Below the pieces are notes generated by a model. That model ran no database searches. It was not told the DNA's origin and worked only from the letters and a program-made list of their open reading frames with translations. A stretch of 64,000 nucleotides of DNA from Streptomyces sp. NBC_00094 (GTDB lineage: Bacteria > Actinomycetota > Actinomycetes > Streptomycetales > Streptomycetaceae): contig NZ_JAPEMB010000001.1 of the NCBI RefSeq assembly GCF_026343125.1, positions 7,941,501 to 8,005,500 on the forward strand. Direction: 5' to 3'. The position numbers and the translations under genes are program-made. Below, one piece after another: positions 17,725 to 25,840 of this stretch (position 1 is its first letter; every line of letters starts with the position of its first letter).

Positions 17725-18504
17725 TCAGCGCCCGCCGGACGTGCGGCTCGCGGTGAAGCGGGACGGCGGGAGGCCGAACGTCCGGGTGAAAGCGGCGGTG
17801 AACGCGGCCGGGGAGGCGTACCCGAGGCGGCCGGAGACCTCGCTGACCGAGGCGGTACGCAACAGGGGGACGGCCGCCAGGAGCCGGGCGCGGGCCCGCC
17901 AGACCGCCGGGCTCTCGCCGGTCTCCGCCCGGAAGCGACGGGTGAACGCCCGCTCGCTCAGGGCGGTCCGGGCCGCCCAGTCGGTGTTGGTGACCCCCGC
18001 GTCCGGGGCGTCCAGGTACTCCCGGCAGAGCTCCGCGAGAGCGGCGGAGGTGGGGATGTCGACGTGGAACGGGAGCGGGGCACGCGCGGCGATCTCGTGC
18101 AGGAGCAGCGTCGTGGCCGCGCCCTCCCGCCCCGAAAGGCTGTAGTCGGGTCCGAACTCGACCGCCGCGAGCAGGAGTTCACGCAGCAGCGGCGGTACGT
18201 CCACGACCGTGCACCGGTGCGGCCACCACGGGACGGCACCCGGCTCGACGTACAGGCTGCGTGTGCTCACGCCCAGCATCCGGACCCGGTGCGGGGTGGC
18301 GGCCGGGATCAGGACGGCCCGCTCGGGCGGGACGGTCCAGCTGCCGTCGGCGGTGTCGACCACCATGACGCCGGTCGCCCCGTAGAGGAACTGCGCGCGC
18401 CGGTGCTCGTGCCAGTCCAGCACCTGCCCGTCCTGATAGTCGGTGCCGATCGGCAGGACGGCCCGGTCGACGTGGTCGACGTCGTCCAGCGGAATGTTCT
18501 TCAC
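17725..18504 (-). CDS. AraC-family regulator with cupin sensor domain
   Basis: 259-aa regulator. An N-terminal cupin (residues ~1-95, with DWHEHRRAQFLYGATGVM and PHRVRM) is followed by a C-terminal AraC double HTH (residues ~160-255, AARTALSERAFTRRF and VSGRLGYASPAAFTAAFTRTFG). The GTG at 18504 opens KNIPLDDVDHVDRAVLPIG. It is divergent, with an 85-bp gap, from a TauE/SafE permease, which it most likely controls; this AraC-plus-permease arrangement is common in actinobacteria. Confidence 0.85.
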   Translation of the reverse strand: MKNIPLDDVDHVDRAVLPIGTDYQDGQVLDWHEHRRAQFLYGATGVMVVDTADGSWTVPPERAVLIPAATPHRVRMLGVSTRSLYVEPGAVPWWPHRCTVVDVPPLLRELLLAAVEFGPDYSLSGREGAATTLLLHEIAARAPLPFHVDIPTSAALAELCREYLDAPDAGVTNTDWAARTALSERAFTRRFRAETGESPAVWRARARLLAAVPLLRTASVSEVSGRLGYASPAAFTAAFTRTFGLPPSRFTASRTSGGR

Positions 18505-18543
18505 CGGATCACCCTACTGGCCGAGACGCGAAAGAAGTGTGCC

Positions 18544-18581
18544 GACCATCGGATGCGGGACACGCTGCTCGGCTGATGGTC
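18544..18581. promoter_or_regulatory. Inverted repeat in AraC-permease divergent region
   Basis: GACCATC (18544-18550) and GATGGTC (18575-18581) are perfect inverted 7-mers in the 85-bp region between the two divergent genes; the second lies just before the permease start. It is a possible operator for the AraC regulator. Confidence 0.3.
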
Positions 18582-18589
18582 TTGACCCC

Positions 18590-19426
18590 ATGGACATGGC
18601 GATGTTGGTGGCGATCGGGCTCCTCACCGGAGCGACGACGGTGTTGTTCGGGTTCGGCGGAGGATTCGTGGCGGTCCCGGTCGTGGTGTGGGCGGACACC
18701 GCCCTCGGTACGGACGCGATACGGGTGGCCACGGCCACCTCGGCCCTGGTGATGCTGGTGAACGCGGCCTTCGCGACGGCCGTCACCCCGCGGCGGGTGC
18801 TCCTCGCCCTGCGCGGCAGCGGCACGCTGCTTCCCCTGCTGGCCGCCGGAGCCTGCGCCGGCGCGTACGCGGCCCGCTTCGCCCCGGCGGCCCTGGCCCG
18901 CTGGGCGTTCGTCCTGTACGTCGCCGTGACGGTCCTGGACCTGCTGCTCCGCCCCGGCTTCCTCCGTACCAGGACGCGCCCAGGGACGGACAGGCCGGCC
19001 CGGGCCGACCACAGGCGGCCGCTGCCGACCACGGCGGGTGCGCCCATCGGCGCGCTCGCGGCCTTCCTCGGCGTGGGCGGCAGCGTGATGACCGTCCCCG
19101 CGATGCGCCGGGCAGGCCACCCCATGAGCGTGGCGACGGCGCTGGCCAACCCCCTCACCCTCGCCATCGCGCTCCCGGCCGCCACCGTCTCCCTCGCCGG
19201 CTCCCCGCTCCCGGTCGCCGCGTCGCACGTCGACCTCGTGGGCCTCGTCGACCCCTGGGCCGCCGGGGCGCTGCTCCTCGGAGCCCTCCCCGTCATCGCG
19301 GTCCTCCGGCGCCGTCCGCCCCACATCCCGGACCGCGTCCACGCCTGGGCGTACGTCGGCCTGCTCACCGTCGTGGCGCTCGCGATGGCCGTACCGGACC
19401 TGGCCCCGACCGTAGGCGGCGTCTGA
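18590..19426 (+). CDS. TauE/SafE (TSUP) family anion permease
   Basis: 278-aa membrane protein with about eight hydrophobic segments arranged as two homologous halves. Each half carries the TSUP glycine motif: TVLFGFGGGFVAVPVV near the start and ALAAFLGVGGSVMTVPAM in the middle. The family exports or imports sulfite, sulfonates or related anions; the substrate here is unknown. The ATG at 18590 and one two codons later are both possible, and neither has a strong ribosome site, so a short-leader or leaderless transcript from the AraC divergent promoter is possible. Confidence 0.82.
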   Translation: MDMAMLVAIGLLTGATTVLFGFGGGFVAVPVVVWADTALGTDAIRVATATSALVMLVNAAFATAVTPRRVLLALRGSGTLLPLLAAGACAGAYAARFAPAALARWAFVLYVAVTVLDLLLRPGFLRTRTRPGTDRPARADHRRPLPTTAGAPIGALAAFLGVGGSVMTVPAMRRAGHPMSVATALANPLTLAIALPAATVSLAGSPLPVAASHVDLVGLVDPWAAGALLLGALPVIAVLRRRPPHIPDRVHAWAYVGLLTVVALAMAVPDLAPTVGGV

Positions 19427-19504
19427 GCGGGGCGGGCCCTCCTCACCGGCCTGCGCGCCGTATGACAGGGTGAGGCGCCGGAACGACCGTCCAAGGAGCA
19501 GCAC

Positions 19505-21583
19505 ATGACCAGCCCTCGCGCAGACGCCGCGCCCGACGGGAACCCGGCCGAGGGGCGCTCGGATCTCCACCGCGTACGGGCCTGGTGGCGCACGCTCGGC
19601 GGCGACGGGTTCGTGGTGCTTCCGCCGCCGACCCGCAGCCGCTTCACCCAGTCCGACGGTCACGAGGACGCCGCCGAGCTGTTCGCGGTGCGAGGACTCG
19701 CCACCGGCACCTCCTTCGCGTACTGGCACTGGCAGGCCCACCAGGCCTTCGACCGCTCCGGCGCCCTGAAGGGCGAGCTGATGCTGTACTGGGGCGGCAC
19801 CCACGCGGCCGTCGCCGCGGGACTCGGGCCCGGCCCCGACGGCTTCCAGGTCGTCGACGGCGGCCCGCAGGGCGCCTTCCGGCTGGACCGGGTGACATCC
19901 CGGGACGGTACGGGGATGCCCGACCCCCGGGACCCCGCCGGGACACGCCAGTTCCTCGCCGCGCTCGACGAACCCGTCGACCGCACCCGACTGCCCTACC
20001 GCTACCGGCCGTTGACCGCCCCCGAGGCGGCCTGGCTGCACGACCGGCTGCGCGAACCCGTCGACCTGGCCGAGGCGTCCCGGTTCGTCACCTCGCTGGA
20101 GCGTCGGGACGCCCTCACATACGACGAGACCGATGGGCTGCTGCGCGTCTGGCGGGAGGAGTACGCCGGACGTCTCGCCGCCTGGGACGCCTGGCGCGGG
20201 CTGCTCCACGCGCTGCTCCGCCACGACCACGCCGACGCCTGGGACGTCGTCACCGCCGTCGGCCCCCAGGCGGCCGGCGTCCTCGGCGAGGTGCCGTCCG
20301 AGCGTGGCCTCACGGTCCTGCGTGGACTCGGGCAGGGCGGCGACCGCGCCGCGATCGTCCCGTGGCTGGCCGCGTACCGTGCGGTCCGCGAACCCGACGC
20401 GGTACAGGCCGCGGCCTTCCTCGCCGCCGAACTGACCGCGCACGGTGCCCCGGAGAGGGCGATGCGTGCCCTGGCGACCGCCCTCACCGGAGCCGTCACG
20501 GCCGACCGGCGGCAGGCGACGGGCGCGGACTACCAGACCGGCCGGCGCTTCTCGGCGCTCGCCGCGGTCCGCTTCAGTACGGACGAACGGCTCCCGCGCG
20601 AACTGCGCGTGTGCCTCGCGGAGACCGCGCGGGACGGGCTCGCCCACGTCCGGGAGGACGCCGCCCGGCTCGGACCCGCGTACACCGACGCCACCGGCAC
20701 CGACCCGGCGGAGGCGCTGGCCGCCGCCGACCGCTACGAGGCCGTCCGCGACGAGCTGCTGGCCGGCACCGGCCCCGACCTGACCCTCGCCGAGGGCGTA
20801 CTGGGCCGCGAATGGCACCGGTACCGGACCCTCACCGCCGCCGACGTCCGCTGGCTGCGGGCCCAGGTGGCCGACCCGGCCACCGGCGTCCAGGGGCTCG
20901 CGTTCTGCCTCGAACTCCTCCTGGCCCACGGGGAGGCCACCGAGGCCGAGGTGGAGGCGCTGCTGCCCCGCTGGAAGAAGGAGCTCACCAAGAAGTACCG
21001 GACCACGTACACCGAATGGCGCCACCCGCTCGTCACGCTCACCTGCCTGGCCCTCGACCTGGACCACCCGGCCGCCGACGCCCTGACCGCCTGGTGGGCC
21101 AGGCCCCGGCCCGCGTGGAAGGACGCCCTGCGCCCGCTGACCCACCTCGGCGCCCCGGACGAGACCAAGGCGGCCGAACTGTGGGACCTCGTCACCTCCG
21201 GCGCCCACGACGACGGCCAGTTGATGACCTGGGTCCTGCTCCGGGCCCGGCTCGACGGGGAGCCCCCGTTGCTCGTCGCCGACCGGCTCCTGGGCACCCC
21301 TGGCATCCGCACCCACGTCCTGGAGCAGGTGCTGATCGGCGTGGCCGACCCGGCGCAGCCCCTGTGGCATTACGCCGTGGACCTGCACAGCCGGGACTGG
21401 TGGCGGCGCGCGCAGGAGGTCGCGGACCATCCCGGACTGTCGGCGCAGGCCCGTGCGATCGGCCTCCGGACAGCCCGCGAGCACCACCTGATCCGCTACC
21501 CGGACCAGCTCCGCCCCGCCCCGACCGAGGCCGAACTCACGGCGGCCCGCGCCTGGCTCGACGGGCACGGCCCGGCGGTGTGA
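19505..21583 (+). CDS. Conserved 692-aa protein of unknown function
   Basis: I do not recognise a family. The protein is cytosolic (no signal peptide or TM segment), rich in Trp, Leu and Arg, and mostly helical by composition. Its N-terminus (residues ~20-130) has WWRTLGGDGFVVLPPP and FAYWHWQAHQAF, and the rest reads as repeated helical segments of ~35-45 residues, such as those around RRDALTYDETDGLLRVW and GLAFCLELLLAHGEATE, reminiscent of a HEAT-type solenoid. AAGGAGCAGCAC precedes the ATG. It converges on the last CIS gene 55 bp away but is not in that operon; any link to the CIS is speculation. Confidence 0.75.
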   Translation: MTSPRADAAPDGNPAEGRSDLHRVRAWWRTLGGDGFVVLPPPTRSRFTQSDGHEDAAELFAVRGLATGTSFAYWHWQAHQAFDRSGALKGELMLYWGGTHAAVAAGLGPGPDGFQVVDGGPQGAFRLDRVTSRDGTGMPDPRDPAGTRQFLAALDEPVDRTRLPYRYRPLTAPEAAWLHDRLREPVDLAEASRFVTSLERRDALTYDETDGLLRVWREEYAGRLAAWDAWRGLLHALLRHDHADAWDVVTAVGPQAAGVLGEVPSERGLTVLRGLGQGGDRAAIVPWLAAYRAVREPDAVQAAAFLAAELTAHGAPERAMRALATALTGAVTADRRQATGADYQTGRRFSALAAVRFSTDERLPRELRVCLAETARDGLAHVREDAARLGPAYTDATGTDPAEALAAADRYEAVRDELLAGTGPDLTLAEGVLGREWHRYRTLTAADVRWLRAQVADPATGVQGLAFCLELLLAHGEATEAEVEALLPRWKKELTKKYRTTYTEWRHPLVTLTCLALDLDHPAADALTAWWARPRPAWKDALRPLTHLGAPDETKAAELWDLVTSGAHDDGQLMTWVLLRARLDGEPPLLVADRLLGTPGIRTHVLEQVLIGVADPAQPLWHYAVDLHSRDWWRRAQEVADHPGLSAQARAIGLRTAREHHLIRYPDQLRPAPTEAELTAARAWLDGHGPAV

Positions 21584-21637
21584 GGGGCTCGCGGGCCCGC
21601 GGGCTCAGGCGACCATCCTGCTCGCGGGCTCGCCGGC

Positions 21638-22858
21638 TCAGGTGACCGACCTGCCGAAGAACTCCAGTTCCGCGACGGCCACCTGCTTCCGCGGGTCGGC
21701 CCGCCACGCCGTGCGGAGCACGAGCTGGACCGACAGCGCGTCCCGTACCCGCAGGTCGACGCGCTGGGTGCCGCCGTCGTTGATGCGGTGGTGCGAGACG
21801 TGTGTCTCGCCCGAGGAGTCCTTGACCACGAGGTCGAAGGTGCGCGGGGTCGCCTGCCCGTCCGCCTGCGTCGTGTTCTTCGAGCTGCCGGGGGTGATGA
21901 GGAGGCTCAGCAGATCCGTCGGCTCGGCGAAGCGGGCCTCCAGGTACTGGCCCGCGGAGTCGCCCGCGTACCCCGTGCCCCACCAGGTGTTGGAGTACCC
22001 GTCACCGGCCAGCTTCGGGTCCTGCCTGGGCGCCGCATGAGAGGCGACCCAGGCGACGGGATGCACCGGGACGCGGGTGGCGAAGTGGTCCTGGACCGCG
22101 CGGGCGGCGGGCGGGCCGCCGATCACGCCGCCGACCACCACGGTCACGACCGCCGTGGCGATCAGGGCGCGGGCGATCCACCGGCTCCGGTCGCGGGCGA
22201 GTCCGGGCCGCCGTCCCGCGTACGGACCCTCGGCCGTGGAGAGCCGCTCGGGGACCATGGGGGTCGCGCAGAAGCGGCAGAAGTGGCGGCCGGGGGTGTT
22301 GGCCGTGGAACAGGCGGGGCACGGCGTGCCGCCCGCGACGGGCGCGGGCGCCGCCGCCGCCCTCGACGCGGGACGCGCGGCCTCCGGACGCGCGGGGAGC
22401 ACGGGGGCGGCGACGGCCGGTTCGGCGGGCCGGTTCCCCGGGACCGGGACGAGGAGGGAGCGTACGACGGTGTCCGCCGGCGCGTCGGACGGCGTCGCAC
22501 CCGCCTGGGGCGGCGTCCCACTCGCGTCGGACGCGGGCCGCGCCTCCGGGACGGCCACCGGATCGGGCTCCTCGGAGGAGGGGACCACGGCGGGCAGGGG
22601 AGCGGTGACCTCTTCGGCGGTGGGCTCGGGGCCCGGGTCCGAGCCGGGCGCGGACCGGTCCTCCGGAACGTCCCCGCTCGGCTCCTCGACGACGGGGGCA
22701 GGGCCGGCGGTCGACTCCTCCCGGTCCGGGAGGGGCGTCGTCGTTCCCGGGGTGTCCCAGCGGAGGAAGGCTCCGCAGCTGTCGCAGAACGACTGGTCCG
22801 TCGCGCGTACGGGGCTCGCGCAGTCCGGGCACGGACGGGACTGGGGCGCGTCACTCAT
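21638..22858 (-). CDS. CisA-like zinc-ribbon, single-TM protein with glycan-binding-type C-domain
   Basis: 406-aa protein at the end of the CIS operon. Two zinc ribbons are visible: CPDC...CDSC at residues ~10-35 and CPACS...CRFC at ~180-200. Between them is a long acidic Pro/Glu/Ala linker. A single TM helix (ALIATAVVTVVVGGVIGG, ~233-250) is followed by a ~145-aa domain with the look of the NADase-type/discoidin-like glycan-binding family (DGYSNTWWGTGYAGDS, LEARFAEPTDLLSLLITPG). From memory, this architecture and position match CisA of S. coelicolor, the membrane protein needed for CIS docking and cell death. The N-terminus would face the cytoplasm and the binding domain the wall. Confidence 0.72.
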   Translation of the reverse strand: MSDAPQSRPCPDCASPVRATDQSFCDSCGAFLRWDTPGTTTPLPDREESTAGPAPVVEEPSGDVPEDRSAPGSDPGPEPTAEEVTAPLPAVVPSSEEPDPVAVPEARPASDASGTPPQAGATPSDAPADTVVRSLLVPVPGNRPAEPAVAAPVLPARPEAARPASRAAAAPAPVAGGTPCPACSTANTPGRHFCRFCATPMVPERLSTAEGPYAGRRPGLARDRSRWIARALIATAVVTVVVGGVIGGPPAARAVQDHFATRVPVHPVAWVASHAAPRQDPKLAGDGYSNTWWGTGYAGDSAGQYLEARFAEPTDLLSLLITPGSSKNTTQADGQATPRTFDLVVKDSSGETHVSHHRINDGGTQRVDLRVRDALSVQLVLRTAWRADPRKQVAVAELEFFGRSVT

Positions 22859-22863
22859 GGGGG

Positions 22864-23433
22864 TCAGGCTCCTTCGGATGTACGGGAAGTGGTCACCGCG
22901 ACCGTGAACGGCAGGTGAGCGGGACGGGCCGCGGCCACGACGGCGCGCAGCCGGTGCGGATCGACCGCGCCGGGGTCCGCGACCCGCAGGACGACCCGCA
23001 GCCCCGCCTCCGGCGCCCCGGGGAACGGGCCGAGCGGGCGGGCCGACCAGCTCGCCCCACCGCTCTCGGTGATCTCCGGGGGGACGCCGAAGGCGAGCCG
23101 GACCGCCGCCGCGAGACCCTGCCGGGTGCCGCGGACCCGGTGCAGCGCCACGGCCGAGGCGACCGCGTGCCGCCGCAGCGGAAGCGGCTCGGTGCCCTCC
23201 AGTTCCGCGCCGACCCAGGTCGCGAGGTAGTCGACGAAGTCGTCGGGGGCCAGCGCGGGCGAGAAGTACGCCTCCAGCGAGTCCAGGACGGTGAAGAGGG
23301 GAGCGAGGACGACGTCGAGGCCGGCCACGAATCGCTGCCCGAAGTCGTCCTCGGCGTACACGGCGGGCAGCGCCGCCCCCAGCGGGTACGGGGTCGCGAG
23401 CCCGGGGACGGTACCCCGCGCGGACCCGCTCAC
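22864..23433 (-). CDS. CIS baseplate protein, phage tail protein I-like (Cis12/Afp12 position)
   Basis: 189-aa protein. The GTG start at 23433 overlaps the stop of the J-like gene by 4 nt (GTGA), so the two are translationally coupled; the longer frame upstream only reads through the neighbour. The sequence LGAALPAVYAEDDFGQRFVAGLDVVLAPLFTVLDSLEAYFSPALAP and the WVGAELEG helix are typical of tail-I/Afp12-like wedge proteins, followed by a small beta domain. It would join the J protein in the baseplate wedge. Confidence 0.78.
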   Translation of the reverse strand: MSGSARGTVPGLATPYPLGAALPAVYAEDDFGQRFVAGLDVVLAPLFTVLDSLEAYFSPALAPDDFVDYLATWVGAELEGTEPLPLRRHAVASAVALHRVRGTRQGLAAAVRLAFGVPPEITESGGASWSARPLGPFPGAPEAGLRVVLRVADPGAVDPHRLRAVVAAARPAHLPFTVAVTTSRTSEGA

Positions 23434-25418
23434 CGCGCCTCGATCACACGGACACGGTGGTCGAAGGGGAAGAGCAGCGCGGACGGCAGCAGCTCGATCC
23501 GGTCCGTCGTGTCGCCCCGCCGGCCGGTCAGCGGATCCGCCGGATGCAGCAGGACCTCGTCCACCAGCTCCACGCCCGGCACCCGCTGGAGCGCGGCGAA
23601 GACCTCCCCGGCCCGCAGCGGACGCCCGAACGGCCACCCCTCGCCGTGCGCCCCGCCCGTCAGCGGGTCCAGGTACGCGTACAGCACGTCCAGCGCCTCG
23701 GCGCGTACGCGCTCCGCCTCGGCCGCCCGGAAGGAGTGCAGCGTGGCCACCACCGTCACCCCCTGGTAGAACGGCGGCCCGACGGCCAGCCGCGTACCCA
23801 ACGGGCGCCGCTCGTCGAGGAAACCCGTCACCCGGGACAGCAACTCCTCGCCCGGGACGAGCTGTTCGAACCGCAGCCGTCCACCCCGGTCCGGCACCGC
23901 CTGCGGCACCACCAGGACCCGGACCGCGTTGTCGCCCGCCTCCGCCGCATCCGCCGCCAGACAGGCGATGCGCGCGGCCTCCGGCGCGGCCCGCCGCGCC
24001 AGCTCCTCGTAGTCGCGGGCGGTGACGGCCCGTTCCTGCGCCCGCAGCGTGATGGGCGCGCGGGCCTTGGCCTCCTCGACGGTCTCCCCGTCGACCCCGC
24101 CCCGCGCCGCCTCGCGGTTCTCCACCCGCGCGATGTACGGGATGGAGCTGCGGAGCACGGTGATCGTGGAGCGCGCCACATTGCCGGCCCGGCCACCCCC
24201 GGTGCCGTAGCGCGCCGCCCGGATCGCCGCACCCTTCGGCGGCACGGCACCGAACTGGCGCAGGGTGCCGTCCGGTTGGCGCACGCAGGGGCCGAAGGCG
24301 ATCTCACCCGTCGTCGCGTCCAGCGTGAAGTGCCGGTCACCGGGGCGCGAGGAGGCGAAGTCCCGCACCACGGTCCACTCCTGCCAGCCGGCCTCGGGGT
24401 CCGACTCGTCCACGGCGCCGTCCGCCCGCTCGGCGACCTGCACCAGCAGCGGAGGCCGGTCCACGACCGGCGCGTGCGCGAGCCGCACCCGCTGCCCCGG
24501 GACACCCTCGGACGCGCCCAACTGCTCGTTCCGCACGGTCTCGGCGTGCGCCGCGCGCACCGTGCCGCCGATCGTGAACGCACCCGCCGCCCGCACGGTC
24601 GGCGACTCGCTGTACGACGGCAGTCCGTCGGCGGGCGCCACGACCCGGCAGCGCACCCAACCCGCCGTATGCCCGCCGAGGCGCGACACGGCGTGCCCCG
24701 ACGGCATGTGCAGCACCACCTCGCCCGGACGGTTGAGTCCACCCGTGGCGTCCTCGTCGACCTCGCACACCGTCCATCCCTCGGCCGCCGTCCACGCCTC
24801 CCACACCAGCGGCGGGCGGCGCGGGTCCACGCCCACGCCGTCGACCCGGCTGTCCAGGTCGAGGACCAGGACGCAGTCCGGCACCGCCGCCGACAGGCCG
24901 AGGAGCAGCAGGTCGCCGACGCGCGGCAGCGGAGAGAAGACGGAGACGTCCTCGCCGCCCAGCAGGTCCTGGGACCGGTCCTCGGGCGTGCCGCCGGCCT
25001 CCTGGCGCAGCAGCCGGGTCAACTCGCAGGGCACGACGGTGAGATCGGAGGTCGTCGCGAACACGACGGCCTCCTCCGTCTCCGTACGCCCGGTGGAGAC
25101 CTCCGTGCCGGCGGGCAGCAGGACCGGCTCGGCCTGTGGCGCGGAGAGCCGGAACGTGATCTCGGCGCGGGCGGCGGCCGGCGGGAAGAGCGTCACGCCC
25201 AGCAGGTCGAGGAAGGCCAGGTGGTTCTTCTCCGGGACCCGGTTGAGGCGGTACACGAGCTGGTCCGCCATGTGCGCGACGGCCTCCACCAACGTGACGC
25301 CCGGGTCCGAGACGTTGTGGTCGGTCCACTCGGGGCACGCCTGCTGGATGTAGCGCTTGGCGTCGTCGACGAACTGCTGGAAGCGCCGGTCGTCGAGATG
25401 GGGTGCGGGCAGGGCCAT
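23430..25418 (-). CDS. cis11: CIS baseplate J-like wedge protein (Cis11/Afp11)
   Basis: 662-aa baseplate assembly protein. The N-terminus has the family signature LPAPHLDDRRFQQFVDDAKRYI and NVSDPGVTLVEAVAHMADQLVYRLNRVPEKN; the C-terminal half contains VTARDYEELARRAAPEAARIACLA and PPFYQGVTVVATLHSF, conserved in gpJ/Afp11. Middle residues (~90-330) are a variable insertion rich in beta segments. In the assembled particle it forms the wedge that connects the hub to the sheath. It follows gp25 by 10 bp and overlaps the next gene by 4 nt. Confidence 0.88.
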   Translation of the reverse strand: MALPAPHLDDRRFQQFVDDAKRYIQQACPEWTDHNVSDPGVTLVEAVAHMADQLVYRLNRVPEKNHLAFLDLLGVTLFPPAAARAEITFRLSAPQAEPVLLPAGTEVSTGRTETEEAVVFATTSDLTVVPCELTRLLRQEAGGTPEDRSQDLLGGEDVSVFSPLPRVGDLLLLGLSAAVPDCVLVLDLDSRVDGVGVDPRRPPLVWEAWTAAEGWTVCEVDEDATGGLNRPGEVVLHMPSGHAVSRLGGHTAGWVRCRVVAPADGLPSYSESPTVRAAGAFTIGGTVRAAHAETVRNEQLGASEGVPGQRVRLAHAPVVDRPPLLVQVAERADGAVDESDPEAGWQEWTVVRDFASSRPGDRHFTLDATTGEIAFGPCVRQPDGTLRQFGAVPPKGAAIRAARYGTGGGRAGNVARSTITVLRSSIPYIARVENREAARGGVDGETVEEAKARAPITLRAQERAVTARDYEELARRAAPEAARIACLAADAAEAGDNAVRVLVVPQAVPDRGGRLRFEQLVPGEELLSRVTGFLDERRPLGTRLAVGPPFYQGVTVVATLHSFRAAEAERVRAEALDVLYAYLDPLTGGAHGEGWPFGRPLRAGEVFAALQRVPGVELVDEVLLHPADPLTGRRGDTTDRIELLPSALLFPFDHRVRVIEAR

Positions 25419-25428
25419 GGTGGCTCTT

Positions 25429-25827
25429 TCAGTCCTCGGAGGGGATGACGTAGAAGGGGAAGACGAGGTTGCGCGGGTTGTTGGCGCCGCGCACCCGGTA
25501 GCGGACGTCGATGTACAGCGTGGTCGGATCCGTGGGCGCGGGGGCGACCACGACGTCCTCCACCTCGATGCGCGGTTCCCAGCGGTCGAGCGAGGACATC
25601 ACCTCGTACCGGACCCGGCCCATCGTCGCGTCGTTGACCGGGGAGAACACCAACTCGTGCACAGCGCAACCGAATTCAGGCCGCATCGGCCGCTCGCCCG
25701 GCGCCGTCGCCAGGACGAGCCGCATCGACTCCTCGATCTCGCGGTCGCGCCGGACGAGGGCGATCGAGCCGTTCGGTCCGGTGCGCAGCGGGAACGCCCA
25801 GCCCGCGCCGACGAAGTGCTCACTCAT
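25429..25827 (-). CDS. cis9: CIS baseplate gp25/GpW-like protein (Cis9/Afp9)
   Basis: 132-aa gp25-like protein, the baseplate component that contacts the first sheath ring. Conserved features are REIEESMRLVLATAPGERPMRPEFGC, with the EPR-type core replaced by MRPEFG, and the following helix-beta region. It lies 13 bp after the VgrG-like spike gene and 10 bp before the J-like gene. Confidence 0.88.
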   Translation of the reverse strand: MSEHFVGAGWAFPLRTGPNGSIALVRRDREIEESMRLVLATAPGERPMRPEFGCAVHELVFSPVNDATMGRVRYEVMSSLDRWEPRIEVEDVVVAPAPTDPTTLYIDVRYRVRGANNPRNLVFPFYVIPSED

Positions 25828-25840
25828 GGGGCGGTCCTCC

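Noticed and set aside
23457..25448. 663-aa plus-strand frame opposite the baseplate J-like gene
   Set aside because: Arg/Gly/Val-rich shadow with no family resemblance, while the other strand codes a clear baseplate protein.
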